Origin: CAYSNP01 sp964432485
GTDB lineage: Bacteria > Bacillota > Clostridia > Christensenellales > DTU072
Reading direction: 5' to 3'
Length of the DNA stretch: 21,872 nucleotides
Assembly: GCA_964432485.1 (NCBI GenBank)
Contig: CAYSNP010000031.1
Coordinates: 1 to 21,872, forward strand
Made by a program: the position numbers and the translations under genes. Under the pieces are notes generated by a model. It was not told where the DNA came from. It saw nothing but the letters and a program-made list of their open reading frames with translations, and made no database searches. This document shows, one piece after another, positions 7,622 to 14,085 of the stretch; position 1 is the stretch's first letter, and each line of letters begins with the position of its first letter.

Positions 7622-7627
7622 TAATAT

Positions 7628-8461
7628 ATGCGTAATATAAGGGTGCACCCCCTTTTTATAGTATTGCTTGTTTTGCTTATATTCAGCGGCAAGTTTTTGG
7701 TTGCTTGTTATACATTCCTGGCTTTAATAATCCACGAGTCGGCACATTATAAAGTAGCCGCCGCAAGAGGCTATAAGCTATCGCAGCTTACTTTAATGCC
7801 CTATGGCGTAATGCTTTATACCGAGGACAATATTCATCCTCAAGATGCCTTTTATATAGCATCTGCAGGCATTGTTGCCAATGCATTTGTATGCATAATT
7901 TTAGTAGCGTCTTGGTGGATTGTTCCGTCCGGCTATCCTTATACCCAACCGCTTTTTGCTGCCAACTTTGCCATTGCGGTCTTTAACTTGCTCCCTGCAT
8001 ACCCGCTGGACGGTGCACGTATTATTTTAGCGCTTTCCAAAAAGCCGTTAAAGACGCTTGTAAGGCTAAAGAGATTTGGGGCGGCTCTTTCTTTTTTACT
8101 TTTTGCACTTTTTATTGCAAGCGCATTTTATCAGCTCAACTTAACTTTAGGCATAGCCGCTGTTTCGCTCTTTGTGGGTGCTAGATTCGGCACAAAAAAT
8201 CAAGCATATCTTTTTATCACAGAGCAATATCCTTTTGAAAAGGACAAGCGGCATCCTGTGGAACAAGTAGTAATTTATGCAGATATAGATATGGAAATTA
8301 AGAAATTATATCCTTATTTTAATAAAAATAAGTTGCTTATTATCAAGATTACTGACAACTGCCAAACCGTAGCAGAAATGACAGAAGGCGAGTTTATTGC
8401 TAAACTAAGCGGCCATGCCAGCCGTGAGAGAATCGGAAGCCTTATATGCAGATATTCTTAA
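7628..8461 (+). CDS. SpoIVFB-like membrane metalloprotease (site-2 protease family, M50)
   Basis: A 277-aa polytopic membrane protease that would cut substrates within or near the membrane. The zinc site is HESAH (36-40; His36, Glu37, His40) in a hydrophobic segment. The third ligand is Asp128 in NLLPAYPLDG (120-129), the diagnostic second motif of the family. Hydrophobic stretches are at about 8-35, 76-98, 109-124 and 150-185. The hydrophilic C-terminal part (about 205-277) resembles a single CBS-type domain, as in B. subtilis SpoIVFB (288 aa), which activates sigma-K in sporulation. The location after minDE matches the spoIVFB position in Firmicutes, but its usual regulator spoIVFA is absent. 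No ribosome binding site is visible before the ATG. A sporulation role is inference; it could process another membrane-bound factor. Confidence 0.85.
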   Translation: MRNIRVHPLFIVLLVLLIFSGKFLVACYTFLALIIHESAHYKVAAARGYKLSQLTLMPYGVMLYTEDNIHPQDAFYIASAGIVANAFVCIILVASWWIVPSGYPYTQPLFAANFAIAVFNLLPAYPLDGARIILALSKKPLKTLVRLKRFGAALSFLLFALFIASAFYQLNLTLGIAAVSLFVGARFGTKNQAYLFITEQYPFEKDKRHPVEQVVIYADIDMEIKKLYPYFNKNKLLIIKITDNCQTVAEMTEGEFIAKLSGHASRERIGSLICRYS

Positions 8462-8490
8462 AGGTTTTGCTTTTATTCTTAGCCTTTTTA

Positions 8491-8499
8491 TGATATAAT
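8491..8499 (+). promoter_or_regulatory. extended -10 promoter for thyA-folA
   Basis: TGATATAAT (8491-8499) matches the extended -10 form TGnTATAAT. The upstream -35 is poor (TTTATT at 8472-8477, 16-base spacer), as is common for this class. The start is expected near 8506, just before the AGAGG ribosome binding site (8514-8518). Confidence 0.65.
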
Positions 8500-8524
8500 C
8501 AACTAAAAGCATAAGAGGCGGCAA

Positions 8525-9355
8525 ATGAGCGTAGCAGATAAGATTTTTATAGAAAACTGCAAAGAGATTTTAGAAGACGGGATAAGCAATAAGGGCACTT
8601 ATGTCAGACCTTATTGGGCGGATGGAGCACCTGCATATACAATAAAAAAATTCGGGATAGTCAATAGATACGACTTAGGCAAGGAGTTTCCCATTCAAAC
8701 TATTCGCAAGATTAATTATAAGGCAGCTATAGACGAGATTCTATGGATTTGGCAAAAGAAATCCAATAATGTTGCTGACTTAAACAGTAAAATATGGGAT
8801 TCCTGGGCGGACGAGCACGGGAGCATAGGCAAGGCATACGGTTACCAGCTTGCGCAAAAGCATAGGTATAAGGAAGGCTGGTTTGACCAAGTGGATAGGG
8901 TGCTTTTTGACCTTAAATTCAATCCGTACAGCAGAAGAATAATGACCAATATCTACAATCATACAGATTTATTTGAAATGAATTTGTATCCTTGCGCATA
9001 TTCGCTTACGCTTAATGTTTGCGAGGATAAGTTATGCGGTATCCTTAATCAGCGCTCTCAAGATATGCTGGTTGCCAACAATTGGAATGTAGTTCAGTAT
9101 GCTGTGCTGATTCATATGTTTGCCAGGGCTGCGGGCTTGCAGGCAGGCGAGCTGGTGCATGTGATTACAGATGCTCATATTTATGACCGCCATATACCTA
9201 TAATTGAAAAAATAATAGAAAACCCTCAATATAATGCTCCTAAACTGCTGATTAATGCGGGCAAAACTGACTTTTACTCTTTTGCGGTTGAGGATTTCAC
9301 GCTGCAGGATTATAAATATACCGATATTGCTTGTAAAATTGAGGTAGCAATATGA
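8525..9355 (+). CDS. thyA: thymidylate synthase (ThyA type)
   Basis: A 276-aa folate-dependent enzyme that methylates dUMP to dTMP, producing dihydrofolate. The catalytic nucleophile is Cys157 in LYPCAYS. The dUMP-binding motif QRSQD (176-180), Asn188 in NNWNVVQYA and HIYDRH (218-223) are present. The N-terminal section VRPYWADGAPAYTIKKFG and the block EILWIWQKKSNNV (71-83) are typical of a ThyA group. After the Cys the usual His of PCH is Ala, and the usual Gln four residues after the Cys is Leu; both variants are tolerated in known family members. Its stop overlaps the folA start by 4 nt, coupling it to the enzyme that recycles its dihydrofolate product. An extended -10 promoter and AGAGG ribosome binding site lie upstream. 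Confidence 0.94.
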   Translation: MSVADKIFIENCKEILEDGISNKGTYVRPYWADGAPAYTIKKFGIVNRYDLGKEFPIQTIRKINYKAAIDEILWIWQKKSNNVADLNSKIWDSWADEHGSIGKAYGYQLAQKHRYKEGWFDQVDRVLFDLKFNPYSRRIMTNIYNHTDLFEMNLYPCAYSLTLNVCEDKLCGILNQRSQDMLVANNWNVVQYAVLIHMFARAAGLQAGELVHVITDAHIYDRHIPIIEKIIENPQYNAPKLLINAGKTDFYSFAVEDFTLQDYKYTDIACKIEVAI

Positions 9356-9855
9356 AAAGTATTGCAGTAGTGGATAACAATTGGGGGATAGGCAGACAAG
9401 GCGGACTGCTTTTTCGGCTGCCTAAAGATTTGGCATATTTTAAGCAGCAAACACTTGGTAAAGTAGTGGTTATGGGTCACAATACTTTGCTGTCACTGCC
9501 TCAATCAAAGCCCTTGCCCGACCGTAAGACAATAGTAGTGACTCAAATTTTCAAAAGCAATCCTCAATTTATAGCTGTTTATGACTTGGAGGAATTGTTT
9601 TTTGAGCTAAAAAAATATGACACAAATGATATTTACATAGCCGGCGGAGCAATGCTGTACCAATCTACATTAGATTACTGCAATTATGCTTTAATAACTA
9701 AAGTAGACGCTCAGGCAAATGCGGAATACTTTTATCCTAACTTAGACAGCCTGCCAAATTGGGAAAAAGAGCTTGAGGGCAATCCGCTTCAAGACAACGG
9801 TTACAGCATAAAATTTACAAGATATGTAAATAAATCGCCAAAGAAGTATATTTAA
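9352..9855 (+). CDS. folA: dihydrofolate reductase
   Basis: A 167-aa NADPH-dependent enzyme reducing dihydrofolate to tetrahydrofolate; length is normal. WGIG (11-14) starts the Met20-type loop. Asp26 in LPKDLAYF is the catalytic acid. MGHNT (41-45) and PLPDRKTIVVT (55-65) are the cofactor-binding helix/strand and the folate-binding Arg58 region. IAGGAMLY (96-103) is the conserved GG motif. The common MGR(K/N)T motif has His instead of Arg, a residue near the NADPH 2'-phosphate, so cofactor binding may be slightly atypical. The start overlaps the end of thyA (ATGA), an arrangement that pairs dTMP synthesis with folate recycling. A GAGG-type ribosome binding site lies inside the thyA end. Confidence 0.93.
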   Translation: MKSIAVVDNNWGIGRQGGLLFRLPKDLAYFKQQTLGKVVVMGHNTLLSLPQSKPLPDRKTIVVTQIFKSNPQFIAVYDLEELFFELKKYDTNDIYIAGGAMLYQSTLDYCNYALITKVDAQANAEYFYPNLDSLPNWEKELEGNPLQDNGYSIKFTRYVNKSPKKYI

Positions 9856-9918
9856 CCTTATTTTTTCTTAAAATCTTTAATGTTTTCATATTTAGTTAAG
9901 TAAAACTTGCTTTTTCTA

Positions 9919-9947
9919 TTGACTTTAATTTACTTTTATTTTACAAT
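9919..9947 (+). promoter_or_regulatory. sigma-A-type promoter for the SARP-like regulator
   Basis: TTGACT (9919-9924) and TACAAT (9942-9947) are 17 bases apart in a very AT-rich gap. The expected start is near 9954, giving a leader of about 33 nt. The regulator therefore forms its own transcription unit. Confidence 0.8.
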
Positions 9948-9977
9948 ATATTTACATTATAGTTATTTTAAGTTAAT

Positions 9978-9983
9978 GGGGTG
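9978..9983 (+). promoter_or_regulatory. ribosome binding site deciding the start of the SARP-like gene
   Basis: GGGGTG overlaps an in-frame GTG at 9981, so that codon cannot be the start served by it. The next in-frame codon, ATG 9987, is 3 nt downstream and is the more likely start. Confidence 0.55.
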
Positions 9984-9986
9984 TTT

Positions 9987-12746
9987 ATGGATATCCAAGT
10001 CAATACTAATAAGCTAATCAATGAAATAATGAGCAATGCCAATTCTGCCATTATGCTTTTTGCGCCTAACGGTACAGGTAAGGCAGCGTTTATTTCGGAG
10101 CTTGGCAGCAGGTATCAAAAAGTATTTTGGTTTTCTTCCTCTTGTGACTGTATGGAAGCGTTTGCGCTTACCCTTGCTTTTAAGATAGTAGAAGATGAAG
10201 AGCTGCTGCTTAGGATTAAGCAATTGTCTTATTGCGAATCTGAATATAATAACGACAGAATAATAATCAATACCACCCTAGAGTACATTTCTTCTCTTAA
10301 AGGCAACTTTTTGCTGGTGCTAGAGCATATGGACGCTGTTTCAGAGGGGTTTGATTTAAGTTTGGTAGAAAGGCTGATTAAGCATTGTCCTAAAAACTTA
10401 AAGATTTTAATTAGTGCTCAAGAGTTTATCAATTTTGATTATTCAAAATTTGAGCCTCTTTATCCTATTTTAATTGATGAAAATGTAATGGGAAAAAGGG
10501 CAAAAACTCATGATTTTGAAGAAAGTATAAGAGATTTAAGCGATGAGCAAAGAGCATTCCTATCTTATATTGCACCTTTACATTGTGTAGATACTCAATT
10601 TGCCGACAAGTTTTTCCCCCAATGCAAAGAGCTGTTGGAATACTTGTGCAGAAAAACTTGGTATATAGTGCGCAGGGGCAATGATAAGTACTTTATTAAT
10701 TTATTGCTAAAAGATTATTTGGGAGTAGAAAAAGGCAGCTCTCAAGAATACTATAATGAGTTTGCAAAACAAAATGTTTTTAAGAGATACGCAGATTATT
10801 TGTTTGATAAAGAGGTGTTTGCCGCTTTTAAGATGTATCTTAAAGCAGAAGATATTAAGATGGTAGACCAATGCATTGCAATAGGCATAAAGGATGAAAC
10901 TTTTGCACAAAGGCTTGACCTTTATGCTAAACATATCAAAAAGGTATTGTATCAAGATGCAAAAAGCTACCCTTATTTTCAATTGTACCTTGCGTTTGTA
11001 TCCTTTCATTTGGGTAACTATACTACAGCATTTGATAACCTTAACAGCTTGTTAGATACTTTTAAGGACCAGCCTAAAGCCTTATACTATTGCTACAAAC
11101 TTATGGTTAAATCGCTGTGCGCACAAAAGGATTTCAAAAGAGCGAATGATTTTATTGTTTTTTTGAAGAATAAATATTCAGAAATAGAGCCGATAATCGG
11201 CGGCGTTCTTTGTTTAACTCCTCAAATATATAGAGAGCTTGATATTGCGGTAGATTTCAATTTTCTTAAATCAATAGAAGAGGATTGGACTACTGCTGAA
11301 AATGCAAAACAAATTTGGTATCCAAAAGTTTTGCAAGTGATTAGCGAAACCTATTTTGATGCCGGCAATTACAAAAAGGCTGTACAGATTCTAAATAAAA
11401 TAAAAGAAGTAATCCCTTTTTATGTTATTCCGCACAATATTGTAATGTTTTATTATTACTCCGGCAATATAGAGTCGGCATATAAAATGGCGGTAGATGC
11501 ATTAGATTTTGCGCAAAGGAACGAAATTACTAAAGATGTCAGTTATATTTATACTGCTCTTGCCAACTTTGACCTATATTCGGGCAACATTAAGGAAGCT
11601 CTTAAAAAGTTTGATACAGCTGTATCTTTGGACAAGACCAACTCTGCCACCAAGTTTTTTAATATTGCTTTGCGCTCAATGGCTTATGCCCGCTATGCCG
11701 ATATAAACTACGCGCGAGAAATTACTCATATTTATCTAAAATATTGCGAAACTTATTATCCTCAATATGCCAATATGCTACTTTGCGCAATGGCTTTTTG
11801 CTATTACAAGCTAAACGCTCCCGAACAAGCATATTTTTATGCTACACAATGTATAAAGACCAGCAAAGCGCGCTCTATCTTTTGGCTGATTGGTATGGCT
11901 ATAGCCACAACTCACCTGCTAAATAGCAATGAGCTAAAGGATGCACAAAAGTTGATTAGGAATATAATTAAGTCCAGCTATGTTTACGGTATGGAGATTA
12001 TGTTGGTAGACAATATTGATATTTTTGAGCCATTATTTGACTTTGCCATTAGGAATAATATCGAAATTGAGTATATAGAAAACATATACCAAGCTGTCAA
12101 TAAAAAGAAATCTCAAAAGAAAAAGTTCGGCAACTTAAAAATTAAACTTTTCGGCAATACAAGTGTGCTTTTTAAGGACGATGAGGTAGCATGGAAAACT
12201 CGTAAAGCCAAAGAACTTTTCTTCCATTATGTGCTTGCAGGCGACAAAGGTATAGACCGAAATGTAATAATCAACTACTTATGGAAAGACTACCTTTATG
12301 AGTCTGCTATAAACAACCTTAAAACAACGAATAATATAATCAGAAAGACTTTAACCCAGCTTAATGTAGATTTTAAGTTAGAGTATATGAATACTAAGTA
12401 TATATTGACGCTAAAAGACATTCATATAGATTACACGGACTATGCCAAACTTGCCGCTCAATACAAAAAGGAAACTAATATCAAAAAACGAATTGAGCTT
12501 ATGAATGCTATTTTGGATATTTATAAGGATGATTTTGCTATAGATATGGATAAGACGGACTTTAACAATGCTCGGCAAAGTATCAAACAAGAGCTGATGA
12601 TTAAGTTGCTCAAGCTGTCCAGAGAGCTTAGCCAAGAAGGCGATTATATAGAAGCCAAAAAGTTTATTCAAGCGCTGGCAACCATAGACCGCAATACCGA
12701 TTATACACAGAAAATTGCAGAAATCGACAGCTATATCACTTTATAA
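9987..12746 (+). CDS. large SARP/MalT-like transcriptional regulator: NTPase, TPR-like repeats, C-terminal winged helix and BTAD
   Basis: A 919-aa cytosolic protein, probably a signal-dependent transcription activator. The N-terminus has a P-loop-like NGTGKA (28-33, Lys32) with Ala where Walker A has Ser/Thr, and a Walker B-like FLLVLEHMD, so a STAND-type NTPase with weakened motifs is likely. The middle (about 260-690) is helical and repetitive with TPR-like pairs, for example YFDAGNYKKAVQILNKI and YSGNIKEALKKFDTAVSLD. The C-terminus (about 716-810) is an OmpR/SARP winged helix, with WKTRKAKELFFHYVL and later LWKDYLYESAINNLKTT. After it comes a BTAD-like helical domain (about 813-915). Classical SARPs carry these two domains at the N-terminus. 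The gene stands alone with its own promoter. Its effector and targets are unknown. Confidence 0.8.
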   Translation: MDIQVNTNKLINEIMSNANSAIMLFAPNGTGKAAFISELGSRYQKVFWFSSSCDCMEAFALTLAFKIVEDEELLLRIKQLSYCESEYNNDRIIINTTLEYISSLKGNFLLVLEHMDAVSEGFDLSLVERLIKHCPKNLKILISAQEFINFDYSKFEPLYPILIDENVMGKRAKTHDFEESIRDLSDEQRAFLSYIAPLHCVDTQFADKFFPQCKELLEYLCRKTWYIVRRGNDKYFINLLLKDYLGVEKGSSQEYYNEFAKQNVFKRYADYLFDKEVFAAFKMYLKAEDIKMVDQCIAIGIKDETFAQRLDLYAKHIKKVLYQDAKSYPYFQLYLAFVSFHLGNYTTAFDNLNSLLDTFKDQPKALYYCYKLMVKSLCAQKDFKRANDFIVFLKNKYSEIEPIIGGVLCLTPQIYRELDIAVDFNFLKSIEEDWTTAENAKQIWYPKVLQVISETYFDAGNYKKAVQILNKIKEVIPFYVIPHNIVMFYYYSGNIESAYKMAVDALDFAQRNEITKDVSYIYTALANFDLYSGNIKEALKKFDTAVSLDKTNSATKFFNIALRSMAYARYADINYAREITHIYLKYCETYYPQYANMLLCAMAFCYYKLNAPEQAYFYATQCIKTSKARSIFWLIGMAIATTHLLNSNELKDAQKLIRNIIKSSYVYGMEIMLVDNIDIFEPLFDFAIRNNIEIEYIENIYQAVNKKKSQKKKFGNLKIKLFGNTSVLFKDDEVAWKTRKAKELFFHYVLAGDKGIDRNVIINYLWKDYLYESAINNLKTTNNIIRKTLTQLNVDFKLEYMNTKYILTLKDIHIDYTDYAKLAAQYKKETNIKKRIELMNAILDIYKDDFAIDMDKTDFNNARQSIKQELMIKLLKLSRELSQEGDYIEAKKFIQALATIDRNTDYTQKIAEIDSYITL

Positions 12747-12769
12747 GCTATAGCTTGACCTTATAAGGT
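12745..12769. repeat. two adjacent 12-bp perfect palindromes
   Basis: AAGCTATAGCTT (12745-12756) and ACCTTATAAGGT (12758-12769) are each perfect palindromes, one base apart, with centres 13 bp apart. The first overlaps the stop codon of the SARP-like gene. They lie about 30-50 bp upstream of the -35 of the next gene. They could be operator half-sites; they are poor terminators because stems are short and no T-run follows. Confidence 0.45.
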
Positions 12770-12797
12770 TTGTTAAACTTTTGCTCTAGCTATTCAA

Positions 12798-12826
12798 TTG
12801 CGCAGGGCTAAATAGTATGGTATAAT
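12798..12826 (+). promoter_or_regulatory. extended -10 promoter placed for a near-leaderless mRNA
   Basis: TTGCGC (12798-12803), a 17-base spacer, and TATAAT (12821-12826) preceded by TGG, giving TGnTATAAT. The start should fall near 12833, and the ATG of the next gene is at 12835, so the mRNA would have almost no leader. Confidence 0.75.
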
Positions 12827-12834
12827 TTTAGCTG

Positions 12835-13821
12835 ATGAGATATGGAAAACTAACCTCAAAAGAACTTAAAAACAATGTTTTTGGTGTAATAGGGCGCAGA
12901 AGAGCGGAAGTTAAGGTATCCAGCTCGCTAGCTCTCGATTGCGCATCTTTTTCTTTTGAGGGCGATACTTTAATTACTTCAGACCCAATTACAGGTGCGG
13001 CTGAAAATATAGGTTCTTTGGCAATTAAGGTCAATGCAAATGATATTATCAGTTGCGGAGGCGAGCCTGTAGCTGTTTTGCTTACCATTATTGCTCCTCC
13101 TAACACTCAAGTTGAGCAAATTAAAAAGATAATGGAGGATGCGGAGCAAGAGGCAATAGCGCAAAATATGGAAATTATAGGCGGGCATACCGAGTTTTCT
13201 GATGCTGTTTCTCGTATAATAGTTTGTTGTACTGCTGTTGGCAAGAGCAGCAAGCCTATTTTTGCGGATAAGGCGCAAGTTGGCGATGATATTATTATGA
13301 CAAAATACGCCGCTCTTGAAGGCACAGCAATAATAGCTGCTGATATGGGAAAAAAGCTGGAGGGCATTTTAAGCAAAGAAGAGTTGGATTTTGCTCGTTC
13401 TGCTTCTGCACACCTGAGCATAGCCAAAGAGGGTATGCTTGCTGCAAAATTAAATGTAAATGCTATGCATGATATTACAGAAGGGGGAGTAATAGGCGCA
13501 GTTGCAGAATTGGCTGAGGCATCAGGAGTTGGCGCTAAGCTCTATGCGGACAAGATACCTGTTTTAGAAGTTACAAGCAAGATTGCAGCCGCTTTTAATA
13601 TAGACCCTTTACGCTTAATCTCCAGCGGCAGCTTGCTTATTTGTGCACCGGACGGGGAAAAGATTGCTAAAGAGTTAGAGGGCGCAGGTGTTAAGGCAAC
13701 TGTTATAGGCAAGATAAGTAAAGGCAATAAGACAGTATTGATAAAGGGCGGCAAAGCTATTGAAGTAAGTGCTGAGGCTGATCATTTATTTAAGGAAAAA
13801 CCGAACAAATATTCGTGCTGA
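12835..13821 (+). CDS. AIR synthase-related (PurM/HypE superfamily) protein
   Basis: A 328-aa member of the ATP-using PurM/HypE/SelD/ThiL superfamily. The start RYGKL fits clostridial HypE-like proteins, which supports ATG 12835. Visible family parts: LDCASFSF (34-41, the acidic ATP/Mg region), VNANDIISCGGEPVAV (66-81, the hallmark ND...GG/GA.P loop), GGHTE (116-120) and the MHDITEGGVIGAVAELAEASG block. It lacks the full AIR synthase signature, so it is not a confident purM, and no hydrogenase-maturation genes lie nearby. It ends in Cys (NKYSC); true HypE ends with a PRIC-type Cys that is carbamoylated, but the context here differs. No ribosome binding site is present before the ATG. Substrate unknown. 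Confidence 0.83.
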   Translation: MRYGKLTSKELKNNVFGVIGRRRAEVKVSSSLALDCASFSFEGDTLITSDPITGAAENIGSLAIKVNANDIISCGGEPVAVLLTIIAPPNTQVEQIKKIMEDAEQEAIAQNMEIIGGHTEFSDAVSRIIVCCTAVGKSSKPIFADKAQVGDDIIMTKYAALEGTAIIAADMGKKLEGILSKEELDFARSASAHLSIAKEGMLAAKLNVNAMHDITEGGVIGAVAELAEASGVGAKLYADKIPVLEVTSKIAAAFNIDPLRLISSGSLLICAPDGEKIAKELEGAGVKATVIGKISKGNKTVLIKGGKAIEVSAEADHLFKEKPNKYSC

Positions 13822-13832
13822 TTGAGGATAGA

Positions 13833-13912
13833 TTTTGGGCTAGGTTGCGCCGGAGCGACGAAGGCTGTACTTGCGGTACAGACGAGGAGCGGAGGCGCAA
13901 GATAGTCTGAAA
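13833..13912 (+). repeat. 80-nt GC-rich long-stem element in the 3' region of the AIR synthase-like gene
   Basis: Nested inverted repeats form one long hairpin. The outer arm 13833-13842 pairs with 13903-13912 (10 pairs, several G-U), then comes a 2x2 mismatch. Next are TTGCGCC (13845-13851) with GGCGCAA (13894-13900), a purine-rich internal loop, and CTGTAC (13865-13870) with GTACAG (13876-13881) around TTGCG. Both sides of the internal loop contain GGAGCG and ACGA, in swapped order. The GC-rich part contrasts with the AT-rich surroundings. It starts 12 bases after the stop codon and has no T-run. It could be an interspersed intergenic repeat or an RNA-level structure; copy number cannot be judged here. 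Confidence 0.65.
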
Positions 13913-13944
13913 GATACCGCAAGCAGCCGAAAAGGCCTAAAAAG

Positions 13945-13974
13945 TGGACTTTTACTTGGATAATATGGTATAAT
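13945..13974 (+). promoter_or_regulatory. extended -10 promoter for the yicC-rlmN operon
   Basis: TGGACT (13945-13950), 18-base spacer, and TATAAT (13969-13974) preceded by TGG. The 12-base TATGGTATAATT (13964-13975) is identical to the one before the AIR synthase-like gene (12816-12827). The -35 sits in an inverted repeat, AAAAGT (13940-13945) and ACTTTT (13948-13953), that could be an operator. The expected start is near 13981. Confidence 0.75.
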
Positions 13975-13979
13975 TAGGG

Positions 13980-14036
13980 TATGAAAGCGCAGATGAATAT
14001 AAGCGATTTAATGCAAAGTAGAGCATGCCTTTCATA
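13980..14036 (+). other. 5' leader of yicC with a terminal stem
   Basis: TATGAAAG (13980-13987) pairs with CTTTCATA (14029-14036). After one bulged base GCA (13989-13991) pairs with TGC (14026-14028), enclosing a 34-nt loop. Because the predicted transcript starts near 13981, the stem would sit at the very 5' end of the mRNA. The remaining leader runs to the AGAGGT ribosome binding site (14075-14080). Confidence 0.35.
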
Positions 14037-14085
14037 TAGCAAAAAAAGGTATTTGTTCAGTTCTTCCTTAAGATAGAGGTATAAA

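Noticed and set aside
11509..11926. Two + strand open frames (11509-11706, 11744-11926) inside the SARP-like gene
   Set aside because: They lie in another frame of a continuous 919-aa protein with recognisable domains; no frameshift is needed to explain the gene.
12835..13821. Calling this gene purM, selD or hypE outright
   Set aside because: Superfamily motifs are present but the specific signatures and the neighbouring pathway genes are not.
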